Of a stretch of DNA of 55,908 nucleotides, positions 31,908-40,460 are shown in pieces. Below the pieces are notes generated by a model. That model was not told the origin of the DNA. It ran no database searches and saw only the letters and a program-made list of their open reading frames with translations. Each line of letters begins with the position of its first letter. Positions within the stretch are counted from its first letter, which is position 1. The stretch spans positions 1 through 55,908 of the forward strand of contig JBCBTJ010000017.1 in the NCBI GenBank assembly GCA_039818665.1. Reading direction: 5' to 3'. The position numbers were made by a program, and so were the translations under genes. This DNA is from JBCBTJ01 sp039818665 (GTDB taxonomy: Bacteria > Pseudomonadota > Alphaproteobacteria > Caulobacterales > Hyphomonadaceae).

Positions 31908-33482
31908 CTAAGCGCAAGCCTCTCGGGTTACGACGACCTGATAGAGCGTGAACCCGGCGCCCTCGGACGCCAAGCAAAGATTCTGCGACTTCAGCGGATC
32001 TGTGCCGTCCGGCCGGAAGTAAAGCACATAATCCCAATGCGCCGGCCAGCCATGGAAATAGCCGAGCGACCAGAACCCGTTCTCGCTGGCCGGCAGGGTG
32101 AGCGTTTCGGCGATGGCGAATTCTTCGGGGCTCGGCGGCGTCGATTGCGGCAAGTGCAGGTCCGCCATGGCGGGCTGAATGTCGACCCAGGACGTGTTGG
32201 TGAAGAGGCCCGGCACATAGGCGCGGCGCTCGATCACCGCGAGGTCCATGCCATGATAGGCGACCGCATTGTCCGCGTCTTCATGTTGGACCGCCAAAAG
32301 CTTGGCGCCTTCCGGCATGACCGCTAGCCCAGCGCGCAGCGCGTTCGCGGCCGTGTCGTAATGGCGGAAGTGGATGAACCCGCTGAGCGTCTGCGCCGCG
32401 ACCAGCCCGGCCACAAGCACCGCCGCCGGCGTCCGCCAACGCGCGGCGTCGTCTGCAAGCCGCACGCTCGCAGCGAGCAGAATGATCAGCGGCGCCGTGA
32501 AGCGCACATGCAGGCCCCAAATCCCGAATATCCCCGTCGGGATCACCACGACCAAGACCGCGAGCCCGCCGCAAACAAAGGCCATGTCGCGCCGGATCGT
32601 CAAAACGCCTGAGCGCAGCCCGAAGGCGACGGCTACAGCGACGACCACGAAGCAGGCAAGCGCCAGCGGCGCGTTGAAGAACTGGAAGCCCGCCGTCAGC
32701 GCCTTCATCTTCTCGCCGAGATGAAAGAGCGGCAAATCGAGCTGCGGCAGATCTGGCGCAGTCAGCGTCGCAAAGGCGAGCAGGGCAAGCCCCGGCGCCA
32801 TGGCGAGCCCGTCCCAGAGAACAAGTTTCCGCACGAAGGGCGCCATCCCGCCGCGCCGCCCCTCGCGCCAGGACGCGATCTCCCAGAGCAACGCCAAATA
32901 GCCGAACAGCAGGAAGGCGAGGGCGTGGCTGACGACCAGCGCCACGCCGATCGGAATGAAGATCAAGCTCCGCGATAAGCCCGGCGCCATTCGCATCCAA
33001 AGCCCGAAAGCGAACAGCGCGAGCCCGCTCGCCAGGATGTAGTTCACAAACCCCCATTCGAGGCTGTGATTGAACGCCGCGGCGAAGCCGGCGAGCGACA
33101 ACAGCCCGATCTGTCCGCCGTTCAGCCCCCGGCTGATCCAGACGCCGGCGAGCGGCGGCAGGATCATCGCCGCCGCCACAGCGAGCGCGCCGGCCGTGTA
33201 GATCCCCGTCAGATGCGACAGCCACGGCACGATCAAATCCATGGCGAGGTCGGGGATCAGCTCGAACGTGACGCCGTAATGCTGCTGCAGCGCCGGCGAG
33301 CCGTGGAGCCAGCCGACGATGTACGTCCGCGCGAGATGGTTCGGGTAGTCGAAGCCAAGCCCGAGCGGGAAGAGGAGCGGGAGGGCGGCGAGGATCGCGC
33401 ACACGCCGGCCACGACCATCGCGGCTTTGCTGAGGGGGCGGCGCGCCGCGCGCGGCGAAGCGGGGACGGCGAGATCGCTCAT
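31908..33482 (-). CDS. Polytopic membrane protein, probably GT-C-type glycosyltransferase-like
   Basis: 524 aa with about ten or more hydrophobic helices in 20-375, then a ~150-residue soluble C-terminal part (…YVPGLFTNTSWVDIQPAM…, …YVLYFRPDG…). The first external loop has GLGFDYPNHLAR with an Asp near the membrane face, the place where GT-C enzymes keep a catalytic acidic residue. I do not recognise a named family. ATG overlaps the stop of the UPF0104 gene by 4 bases, so the four genes GT2, methyltransferase, UPF0104-like and this one are co-translated. Context suggests transfer of a polyprenyl-phosphate sugar to an envelope acceptor; that is inference. Confidence 0.7.
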   Translation of the reverse strand: MSDLAVPASPRAARRPLSKAAMVVAGVCAILAALPLLFPLGLGFDYPNHLARTYIVGWLHGSPALQQHYGVTFELIPDLAMDLIVPWLSHLTGIYTAGALAVAAAMILPPLAGVWISRGLNGGQIGLLSLAGFAAAFNHSLEWGFVNYILASGLALFAFGLWMRMAPGLSRSLIFIPIGVALVVSHALAFLLFGYLALLWEIASWREGRRGGMAPFVRKLVLWDGLAMAPGLALLAFATLTAPDLPQLDLPLFHLGEKMKALTAGFQFFNAPLALACFVVVAVAVAFGLRSGVLTIRRDMAFVCGGLAVLVVVIPTGIFGIWGLHVRFTAPLIILLAASVRLADDAARWRTPAAVLVAGLVAAQTLSGFIHFRHYDTAANALRAGLAVMPEGAKLLAVQHEDADNAVAYHGMDLAVIERRAYVPGLFTNTSWVDIQPAMADLHLPQSTPPSPEEFAIAETLTLPASENGFWSLGYFHGWPAHWDYVLYFRPDGTDPLKSQNLCLASEGAGFTLYQVVVTREACA

Positions 33483-34417
33483 GTCGACCGCGCCCGCAGG
33501 CGAAGCGCCACAACGCCCTCAGCGCCCGCAGCGCTGGCGAGCGCGACGAAAATGGCCGCGACGTGCAGGAGGATCGCCGCCGCGAGCGCTTGCTCCGGCG
33601 CATGGCCCAGCAGCGCCAGCGCGCCAGCGAAGGCGGCTTCGAACGGCCCGGCGCTGGCGAGCCCGTTGACGGGCAGGGCGAAGGCGAAAGAGGCCGCCAC
33701 GCCGGCGAGCGCGGCGTGGGCGAAGGGCAGCTCGAGCCCTGCGCCCCGCGCCGCGACCTGCGCCGCGAGCGCGAGGATCAGCCACAGCGCCGCGGTGTGC
33801 GCGAACAGCCGCGCGGGCCCGAACCGATCGATGTCCGCCGCACCGGCCGAAACTTTGCGCAACGCCGCGATCCGCGTCCGTTTGGCCAGCGCGCCGGCGG
33901 CGTACGGGATCAGCGCCCAAAGGAGGGGCGCCGCTAGCGCAAGCAAGGCCGGAAACGCCCAAGGCCCCATGCCGAGTTCATCGCGTAGCAAAAAGGCCAG
34001 CCCGCCGGCCATGGCGGTCAACACGGCGAGGTCGCCAAGCCGGATCAGCAGGAGCGCGCCGACAGCGCCGGCCATGCTCCGCTTGCAGATTGCGCGCAAC
34101 GCGATCGGAAACGCCGCCTCGCCGGTCCGCGCCGGCAGCACGGCGAGCGCCGCGCCATGGGCGGCCGCGACCCGAAAGAGCGGGAAAGACGGCCTCGCGT
34201 TCAGCGCTTCGGCGATCCGCAAGAAGCGCAGCCCTGTCATCGCCGCCGAAAGCGCGATCACGCCCGCCCAAGCCGCCGGATTCGTCTGCGCCAAAGCATG
34301 TGCGACGGCGCCGAGATCCAGTGTCGCCGCGGCGAGCGCAAGAAACCCGAGCGTCAGCGCGCCCGCCGCCAGCCAGCGCGCGAGCTTTCGAAAGCGGCTG
34401 AGGGCCGCCTCGCTCAT
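33479..34417 (-). CDS. UPF0104 / lysylphosphatidylglycerol-synthase transmembrane-like protein
   Basis: 312 aa, about eight hydrophobic helices. GEAAFPIALRAICKRSMAGAVGALLLIRLGDL matches the LPG_synthase_TM (UPF0104) pattern, with the conserved R-x-G-E in PARTGEAAFP near residue 100, and GLASAGPFEAAFAGALALLG near the end. Members include flippase-like and glycolipid-synthesis partners of DPM-type transferases. ATG 34417 overlaps the methyltransferase stop by 4 bases and its own stop overlaps the next ATG by 4. The frame is open much further upstream (to 34729), but only through the methyltransferase gene. Confidence 0.8.
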   Translation of the reverse strand: MSEAALSRFRKLARWLAAGALTLGFLALAAATLDLGAVAHALAQTNPAAWAGVIALSAAMTGLRFLRIAEALNARPSFPLFRVAAAHGAALAVLPARTGEAAFPIALRAICKRSMAGAVGALLLIRLGDLAVLTAMAGGLAFLLRDELGMGPWAFPALLALAAPLLWALIPYAAGALAKRTRIAALRKVSAGAADIDRFGPARLFAHTAALWLILALAAQVAARGAGLELPFAHAALAGVAASFAFALPVNGLASAGPFEAAFAGALALLGHAPEQALAAAILLHVAAIFVALASAAGAEGVVALRLRARST

Positions 34418-35037
34418 CGCGGGCGCGCCGTCAGCACGACGAAGGGAAACACCGAGCGGACCGAGACGACGTCTGCATAATCCGCGACAAAGTCGGCGAA
34501 GGTCTTCGGATTCCAATGATTGATGTGTTCCGGATGGTTCCCAAGCCGGATCAGATCCCGCCCTCGGGCGAGATTGGCGAGTTGGAACCAGGGCTCGTGC
34601 GGCACGGTGAGCAAAAGCGTCGACCCGGACAACTCGGCCAGGCGCGCCATGAAGCGCTCCGGGCTCGGAAGATGCTCCAGCACTTCCAGCGCCAGCACCA
34701 TATCGAAGGTCCGTCCCGCCTCGGGCCACTCGAACAGATCCGCAACCCGGAAATCCGCCCGCGGCCAGCGGTCCCGCGCCGCGTCGATCGCGTCAGCGCG
34801 CAGGTCCAGGCCCGTATACCCGTGCATGGCGACGTCCCGCGCGGCCATCTTGTCGAGCAGGAAGCCTTCGCCGCAGCCGAAATCAAGCATCGTCCGCGGC
34901 GTTTGCGCGCGGATCTCCTCGGCGACGGCGTCGTAGAAGCGACCGAGCGCTAGCCGCTGGAGCGGGTTGCGGTTGGCGTATTTCCGGAGATGGCGTTCGG
35001 TGGTGTCGTCGCGGATGGTGGTTGCTGCGGCGTCCAT
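34414..35037 (-). CDS. Class I SAM-dependent methyltransferase of the glycolipid operon
   Basis: 207 aa. HLRKYANRNPLQRLALGRFYDAV (16-38) is the N-terminus seen in methyltransferases of polyprenyl-glycan loci. Motif I is MLDFGCGEGFLLDKMA, then GLDLRADAIDAARDRWP, and VLALEVLEHLPSPERFMARLAE. The reaction is likely methylation of a sugar or lipid carried by the pathway. Its first ~29 codons overlap the 3' end of the GT2 gene in a different frame (34950-35037). The HLRKY block begins inside that overlap, so a shorter start is unlikely. Stop overlaps the UPF0104 ATG. Confidence 0.83.
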   Translation of the reverse strand: MDAAATTIRDDTTERHLRKYANRNPLQRLALGRFYDAVAEEIRAQTPRTMLDFGCGEGFLLDKMAARDVAMHGYTGLDLRADAIDAARDRWPRADFRVADLFEWPEAGRTFDMVLALEVLEHLPSPERFMARLAELSGSTLLLTVPHEPWFQLANLARGRDLIRLGNHPEHINHWNPKTFADFVADYADVVSVRSVFPFVVLTARPR

Positions 35038-36089
35038 TCGGCGCGGGCCTCCTTAAGGGCGGCCGCGGCGGCTTCCAGCCGGGCGACCTGAAGATCAATG
35101 GCGTTGGCGGGCGCGTCGCCCGTATCGGATCGGATGAGATAGCCAGGCCGCGCGCGCGCGTTTTGACGCTGCACGAACTCGCCGAGCATGCCGATCGTGA
35201 AGAACTGAAGCGACGACATGACCAGCAGCATGCCGAGCAGCAGAAGCGGCCGGTCCCCGATCGGGCCGAGCCCCATGAACCAGAGCGCTGTCAGATAAGC
35301 GAGGATCGCGAACCCCGTCGCGCCCATTGCGATGCCGACGCCGCCGAACACGTGAAGCGGCCGGCTGGCGAAGCGCGTGTTCAGCACGACGCCCATCAGA
35401 TCGAGCGCGCCTTTGAACAGGCGCCCGAACCCGTATTTCGATTGGCCAAACTTACGCGCCCGATGGTTCACGGCGATCTCGCCGACCCGGAACCCCTTCC
35501 AGTGCAGCAGCACGGGCACGAAGCGGTGCAGTTCGCCGTAGAGGTCCAGCGTCTCCACGGCGCCGCGCCGATAGGCTTTGAACCCGCAATTGAAGTCGTT
35601 GAGCATAAGGCCGCCCACTTTGCTAACCACGGTGTTGAACACGCGGGAGGGCAAGGTCTTGCCGAGCGGATCGTGGCGCACTTCCTTCCAGCCGGAGACC
35701 AGATCGAACCCCTCGTCCAGCTTGACGAGAAAACGCGGGATCTCCGCCGGATCGTCCTGCAGGTCGGCGTCCATGGTGAAAACCACATCGCCGCGCGCCT
35801 GGCGGAAGCCCGCATCAAGCCCGGCCGCTTTGCCGAAATTTCGGCGGAACTCGATGATGCGGATCTTGTCGGGATGGCCGGCGTGAAGCCCGCGCAGAAC
35901 GTCAAGGCTTCCATCCGTGGAGCCGTCGTCGACGAAAATCACTTCGAACCAGGGCGCCCGGGCGCCGAGCACGGCGTCGATCTCCGACCAAAGCGCTGCA
36001 AGGCTCTCGCGTTCGTTGTAGACCGGCACGACCACGCTGATCGTCGCCGTTTCGGCAAGCCCTAGACCGTGATCCGCCACGCTACGCAC
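34950..36089 (-). CDS. GT2 glycosyltransferase, polyprenyl-phosphate sugar synthase-like (DPM/ArnC type)
   Basis: 379 aa. GT-A fold: ISVVVPVYNERESLAALW (17-34), IFVDDGSTDGSLDVL, FRRNFGKAAGLDAGFRQARGDVVFTMDADLQDDPAEIP with the DxD-type Asp-Ala-Asp, and LVSGWKEVRHDPLGKTLPSRVFN. Two hydrophobic helices follow (about 245-315), the dolichyl-phosphate-mannose/undecaprenyl-phosphate synthase layout. The C-terminal tail (EWTPQQPPSATTPP...) is low-complexity and is overprinted by the methyltransferase start. GTG 36089 with GGGAG closely upstream; GTG 36080 is an alternative. First gene of a four-gene operon inserted between metK and trmB. Confidence 0.87.
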   Translation of the reverse strand: MRSVADHGLGLAETATISVVVPVYNERESLAALWSEIDAVLGARAPWFEVIFVDDGSTDGSLDVLRGLHAGHPDKIRIIEFRRNFGKAAGLDAGFRQARGDVVFTMDADLQDDPAEIPRFLVKLDEGFDLVSGWKEVRHDPLGKTLPSRVFNTVVSKVGGLMLNDFNCGFKAYRRGAVETLDLYGELHRFVPVLLHWKGFRVGEIAVNHRARKFGQSKYGFGRLFKGALDLMGVVLNTRFASRPLHVFGGVGIAMGATGFAILAYLTALWFMGLGPIGDRPLLLLGMLLVMSSLQFFTIGMLGEFVQRQNARARPGYLIRSDTGDAPANAIDLQVARLEAAAAALKEARAEWTPQQPPSATTPPNAISGNTPTATRSSG

Positions 36090-36185
36090 ACTCCCGCAAA
36101 GCCCCGCCGCGCCTGGGGTGCGGGCGCCGCTAGGCTCAGAGTTTCGCGCTCAGAGATTTAAGAAGGGTGTACCGTATGGAAACGA

Positions 36186-37382
36186 TCAGTTTACGGCGCG
36201 TTTCAGCTCGCTCGCGAGATCCGTCTTCTCCCAAGTAAAGCCGCCCTCATCGTCAGGGGCGCGGCCAAAATGACCGTATGCGGAGGTTCGGGCGTAGATC
36301 GGCCGGTTGAGGGCGAGGTGCGTGCGAATGCCTTTCGGCGACAGATCGACAAGCTCCATCAACACCTGCTCAAGCCGCGCTTCATCCACCCGGCCCGTGC
36401 CCTGGGTGTCGACATAGATCGACAGCGGCTTGGCGACGCCGATCGCGTAGGAGACCTGGATCGTGCAGCGCTCGGCGAGCTCGGCGGCGACCACGTTCTT
36501 CGCAAGATAGCGGCAGGCATAGGCGGCCGAGCGGTCCACCTTCGTCGAGTCTTTGCCCGAAAACGCGCCGCCGCCATGGGGCGCCGCGCCGCCATAGGTG
36601 TCGACGATGATCTTGCGTCCCGTCAGGCCGGCGTCGCCGTCCGGGCCGCCGATCACGAAGGAGCCGGTCGGGTTCACATAGAACTCCTCCTCCGACGGGA
36701 ACCAGCCCTCGGGCAGCACTTCGGCGACCACGGGGCGGACAAGCTCTTTCACATCCGCCTGGCTGAGGCCGTCGGCGTGCTGGGTCGAGACGACGACCGA
36801 GGTCACGCCCACCGGGCGCCCGTTTTGATAGCGCAGAGTCACCTGGCTCTTGGCGTCCGGCTCGAATTCAGGCCGCTCGCCGGAATGGCGCAGCTCCGCC
36901 ATGCGCTTCAGGATCTGGTGGGAATACTGAATGGGCGCGGGCATCAGCGCGGCGGTCTCATTCGTCGCATAGCCGAACATGATGCCCTGGTCGCCAGCTC
37001 CGTCGGCGTCCACGCCTTGGGCGATATGCGCCGACTGCGCGTGCAGCCAATTGTCGAAGGAAAGAGTCTCCCAGTGAAAGCCCTCCTGGGCGTAGCCGAT
37101 GTCCTTCACCGCCTCCCGCACCAGCGCCTCGATCCGCTCCGAGGCGCCCGACGTCTCTTCGAAGTTCAGGCTTTTCGGGCCCCTCACTTCGCCGGCGAGC
37201 GCGACGCGCTGCGTGGTCGCGACCGTCTCGCAGGCCACGCGCACGGCCGCCGGATCCATCCCCTCGGCTTCCGCCTCGCGATAGAACAGATCGACGATCT
37301 CGTCGGAAATTCGATCGCAAACCTTGTCCGGATGGCCTTCCGAAACGCTTTCGCTGGTGAAGATAAAGTTCGAGCGCGTCAC
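36186..37382 (-). CDS. metK: S-adenosylmethionine synthetase
   Basis: 398 aa. Family landmarks: FTSESVSEGHPDKVCDRISDEIVD (ATP/Mg site), GAGDQGIMFGYATNET (methionine-binding loop), VNPTGSFVIGGPDGDAGLTGRKIIVDTYGG, GGGAFSGKDSTKVDRSAAY (P-loop-like). Makes SAM from methionine and ATP. GTG start 37382 with GGAGGGG just upstream. It follows the PraR-like regulator gene by 79 bases; that gap holds a hairpin (37408-37428) that might be regulatory. The SAM-using methyltransferase in the next operon is a plausible consumer but not specifically linked. Confidence 0.97.
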   Translation of the reverse strand: MTRSNFIFTSESVSEGHPDKVCDRISDEIVDLFYREAEAEGMDPAAVRVACETVATTQRVALAGEVRGPKSLNFEETSGASERIEALVREAVKDIGYAQEGFHWETLSFDNWLHAQSAHIAQGVDADGAGDQGIMFGYATNETAALMPAPIQYSHQILKRMAELRHSGERPEFEPDAKSQVTLRYQNGRPVGVTSVVVSTQHADGLSQADVKELVRPVVAEVLPEGWFPSEEEFYVNPTGSFVIGGPDGDAGLTGRKIIVDTYGGAAPHGGGAFSGKDSTKVDRSAAYACRYLAKNVVAAELAERCTIQVSYAIGVAKPLSIYVDTQGTGRVDEARLEQVLMELVDLSPKGIRTHLALNRPIYARTSAYGHFGRAPDDEGGFTWEKTDLASELKRAVN

Positions 37383-37407
37383 TGGCCCCTCCGAATGGTT
37401 GCAGGCC

Positions 37408-37428
37408 GGGCGTCTTTAAAGACCGCCC
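37408..37428 (-). promoter_or_regulatory. Hairpin in the metK leader
   Basis: GGGCGTCTTT (37408-37417) and AAAGACCGCCC (37418-37428) pair with one bulged base. It lies 26 bases upstream of the metK GTG. No T-run follows. It could be a leader regulatory structure, but I cannot match it to a SAM riboswitch class. Confidence 0.4.
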
Positions 37429-37461
37429 CAATCGAAATCAATGAGGACCGCTATGCAGGAT

Positions 37462-37890
37462 TTATGATTCTTCGGCGGCTGCGTCGCCGTCGAAGGCCTC
37501 AGCGGCCGCGCGAACGGTCTGAAGGATCGACTTTCGCAGCCCGGGATTGTCGATTTTCTGAAACGCCGAGACCAGCTCCAGCGCGTCGGAGCTCAGCACT
37601 GGCGCGGCCGGCGGCCCATCGCCCTCGGCGACCGCCGTGTTCCGATTGGGCATGAACTCCTCGGCCCCTTCGTAGAAGTAAGTCACTGGCACATTGAGCA
37701 ACGCGGACACCTCGAACAGTCGTCCGGCGGAGATCCGGTTGGTCCCCTTTTCATATTTCTGCACCTGCTGAAACGTCAGGTCGAGCAACTCGCCGAGCTT
37801 CTCCTGCGTGAGCTTCAACTCCCGCCGACGCCATCGAAGCCGCTGGCCGACAAGCCTGTCGATGCCGCTCGGCAGCTTGCTTTCAGACAT
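37462..37890 (-). CDS. XRE-family regulator, PraR/PhrR-like
   Basis: 142 aa. Helix-turn-helix at about 15-70: VGQRLRWRRRELKLTQEKLGELLDLTFQQVQKYEKGTNRISAGRLFEVSALLNVPVTYFYEG, followed by an acidic, flexible C-terminus ending DGDAAAEES. Between lnt and metK this is the syntenic position of PraR/PhrR in rhizobia, where it governs surface attachment, quorum sensing and stress genes. The function in this organism is therefore only suggested by position and by the helix-turn-helix. ATG 37890. Confidence 0.87.
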   Translation of the reverse strand: MSESKLPSGIDRLVGQRLRWRRRELKLTQEKLGELLDLTFQQVQKYEKGTNRISAGRLFEVSALLNVPVTYFYEGAEEFMPNRNTAVAEGDGPPAAPVLSSDALELVSAFQKIDNPGLRKSILQTVRAAAEAFDGDAAAEES

Positions 37891-37923
37891 TCAAACTCTC
37901 GTAGAATCCGCTCGGCGCGGACG

Positions 37924-39573
37924 TTAGCGTCGCCACATGAAAAAGGCCAGCATGCTGAAGATCGCCAAAGACAACCAGAAAAGCAGGTCGCCGCTGCGTT
38001 TGTACGGGGTGCTTTGAAGCGGCTCGGGCAGCGGCGCGCGGAGCACCGATGAGCGCCATCTCTCGGGATCGCCGGCGGCGGGTTCGCCGCGCGCGATCTC
38101 GCGGCCCCAGCTGTCGATCACCGCGCTGGCGCCGCGGCTGGCCACCCGCGCCATGGGGGTGCCCGTTTCAATCGAGCGGTACCGGTTCTGCGCGTAGTGC
38201 TGGGCCGGTCCCATGCCGACGCCGAACCATGCGTCGTTGGATATGACGAGCAGCCAGTCGGCTCCGTCGCGCGGTTGGGCGCTGCGCGCGATGGATGGAT
38301 ATAGGGCCTCGTAGCAGATCATCGCGACGAAGGGCGGCACCACGCCGTCGGCGTAAATCGTCGCCGGCCCGCGCCCCGGAACGAAGCCGCTGCGCGCCAT
38401 TTGTTGGATCGCGCCGGGCAGGATCGCCGACATCGCGCGCCCGAATGGGATGATTTCGGCGGCCGGCAATTCCCCGAACGGCACCAAGCGGTGCTTGTCG
38501 TAAATCGACCGGGGAATGCCCGCCGCGGCGCTTTCGGCGTCGAGCACGGCGAGGCTGTTATACCAGTCATATTCCCCGCCGCCTCTAGGTTGAGACCGCG
38601 CTGTGCCGGCGATCAGCGCCCTGTCGCCGAGGAAAGCCGCGATCGACTCCAGCGTGTCGGCTCTAAGTAGAACCGAACCCAACGCGCCTTCCGGCCAGAT
38701 CACAATGTCGCCAGGCTGAGAGGGCGTGTCCCGCATCAGCTCGAGGTAACGTCGAAGCAACAGGGGCGTGCCGACGCCGTCTACGAATTTCTCATTCTGG
38801 GGCACGCCGGCGTCCATCAACAGCAGGGTCTCATCGGTCAGCGTCGGCTGGGCGGCCAATCGTTGCGCGCCCCAGGTCCATCCGACGACGAACACCGCGA
38901 CGGCGAAAAAGGCCGGCATGAGCCGCGCGCCGAGCCCTCGCGTTTCGCGCGTGTCGACAACGGCCGCCGGCGCCGCGGCGGCGAACAGCGTCAGCAAAGT
39001 CAGCCAATACACCCCTCCGACGGAGGCGAGCTGCGAGATCGCGCCGCCTGGCGCCCAGGTCGTGCCGGGAAGGTTCCACGGAAAACCGCCAAACAAGTGT
39101 CCCCGGGTCCATTCGGCCAGGGCGAAAAACAAGGCGAAGATGAAGATCCGCGACGGCGAGGCGGACCAGAACGCCCCGGCCAAGGCCGCGCCCGCGCCCC
39201 AGATCAAACCCATCCCCGCAGGCAGGAGGATCAGCGGCATGAACAAGAAGATCGCGTGCCGCTCGGGCTCGACCAGGAACGGCATCGCCGTCCAATGCAT
39301 GCCGACCAGGAAAAAGCCGAAGCCGAACGCCCAGCCCCGGGCGAACACCGCGCGGCCCCAACGGCGATAGGCCCGGGCGCCGTCCATCATCCAAATCAAG
39401 CCGGTGCAAGCGAGCACCAGAAGCGGCATGATATGGAACGGCGCAAATGCGAGCGAGCCCGCCGCCCCAAGCAATGCGGCCCCGCCATGGGCGCGCCACC
39501 CGGCAAGGCGGGCGAACGACTCATGCAGAGGGCCAAGAGCGGTCAGCCCATGGCTCTTCACGGGAAGGGTCAA
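37924..39573 (-). CDS. lnt: Apolipoprotein N-acyltransferase
   Basis: 549 aa. About six N-terminal transmembrane helices, then the nitrilase domain with the triad Glu (WPEGALGSVL), Lys (YDKHRLVPFGE) and Cys (MICYEALYP), and a final helix LLFWLSLAIFSMLAFFMW. Adds the third acyl chain to the N-terminal Cys of lipoproteins such as the S41 protease and PCu(A)C proteins in this window. ATG 39573 overlaps the corC stop by 4 bases. Confidence 0.95.
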   Translation of the reverse strand: MTLPVKSHGLTALGPLHESFARLAGWRAHGGAALLGAAGSLAFAPFHIMPLLVLACTGLIWMMDGARAYRRWGRAVFARGWAFGFGFFLVGMHWTAMPFLVEPERHAIFLFMPLILLPAGMGLIWGAGAALAGAFWSASPSRIFIFALFFALAEWTRGHLFGGFPWNLPGTTWAPGGAISQLASVGGVYWLTLLTLFAAAAPAAVVDTRETRGLGARLMPAFFAVAVFVVGWTWGAQRLAAQPTLTDETLLLMDAGVPQNEKFVDGVGTPLLLRRYLELMRDTPSQPGDIVIWPEGALGSVLLRADTLESIAAFLGDRALIAGTARSQPRGGGEYDWYNSLAVLDAESAAAGIPRSIYDKHRLVPFGELPAAEIIPFGRAMSAILPGAIQQMARSGFVPGRGPATIYADGVVPPFVAMICYEALYPSIARSAQPRDGADWLLVISNDAWFGVGMGPAQHYAQNRYRSIETGTPMARVASRGASAVIDSWGREIARGEPAAGDPERWRSSVLRAPLPEPLQSTPYKRSGDLLFWLSLAIFSMLAFFMWRR

Positions 39574-40424
39574 GCAGGGATCTCCGGCGCGTCGAGGGGT
39601 TTCGCTTTCAGCTTCAACCTTCGAATGCGTCGCCCGTCCGCGTCAACAATCTCTATGTCCGCCCCAGCCGGATGGCGGAGGATCTCACCACATTCCGGCA
39701 CTCGGCCGGCCAGCGCGAAAGCGACGCCGCCGAGGGTGTCGATTTCGGTTTCATAGTCGGGCAGGGACAGATCAAGCCCGGCTTGTTCGTGAAACGCTCC
39801 GATTTCCATTCGAGCGTCCGCCTCCCAAACGCCGCCGCCGCGCCGAATCAGTTTCGGCGTGTCCTCGTCGTGCTCGTCTTCGATATCTCCGACGATCTCC
39901 TCGACCAGGTCTTCCAAAGAGATGAGGCCGTCCGTGCCGCCGTATTCGTCGACGACAAGCGCGAGGTGAATGCGCGTCGCTTGCATCTTCACGAGCAAGT
40001 CGGCGAGGCGCATCGAGGCGGGCACGAAGAGGATGTTCCGACGCAAGCGCTCGAGCGGTTGATCTTCCGCCGGCCCGCCGCGGGCGATCTCTCCGATCAC
40101 GTCCTTGAGGTGTATGAAACCGAGGGGATCGTCGAGCGTCTCACGATAGATGGGCAGCCGCGAATGGGCCGCCTCGCTGAACTGCTTGATAATCTCTTCA
40201 AACGGCGTGGAGGCCTCGATGGCGACGATATCGGCCCGCGGGATCATCGCGTCCTCGACGCGGGCGGCCTCGAACTCGGCAAGGCGCAGTCGCATTTCCT
40301 GGGGCGCTACGGCGCCGTTTCGCGCTGAGGCTTCGTCAGACTTTCTGCCTGCGAAGCCGAACAAGCGGCGCGTCCTCCCGGATCGGGGGGGCTCGTCGTC
40401 GTCCAAACTGGATGATTGTGTCAT
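39570..40424 (-). CDS. corC: CBS-domain protein CorC/HlyC family (YbeX-like)
   Basis: 284 aa. Two CBS motifs: VEDAMIPRADIVAIEASTPFEEIIKQFSEAAHSRLPIYRE and ILFVPASMRLADLLVKMQATRIHLALVVDEYGGTDGLISLEDLVEEIVGDIEDEHD, then a CorC_HlyC domain with RMEIGAFHEQAGLDLSLPDYETEIDTLGG. No DUF21 membrane part, so it is the short YbeX form, tied to ribosome/Mg2+ homeostasis by its ybeY neighbour. Start ATG 40424 rather than TTG 40442. A GGCGGC-TTGA-GCCGCC stem (40445-40460) lies between it and ybeY. Confidence 0.92.
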   Translation of the reverse strand: MTQSSSLDDDEPPRSGRTRRLFGFAGRKSDEASARNGAVAPQEMRLRLAEFEAARVEDAMIPRADIVAIEASTPFEEIIKQFSEAAHSRLPIYRETLDDPLGFIHLKDVIGEIARGGPAEDQPLERLRRNILFVPASMRLADLLVKMQATRIHLALVVDEYGGTDGLISLEDLVEEIVGDIEDEHDEDTPKLIRRGGGVWEADARMEIGAFHEQAGLDLSLPDYETEIDTLGGVAFALAGRVPECGEILRHPAGADIEIVDADGRRIRRLKLKAKPLDAPEIPA

Positions 40425-40460
40425 GGGCTCGCGTTGGAACAATCGGCGGCTTGAGCCGCC

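Noticed and set aside
37383..37461. SAM riboswitch upstream of metK
   Set aside because: A hairpin is present, but I cannot match the conserved core of SAM-II or SAM/SAH classes. Kept only as a generic leader structure.
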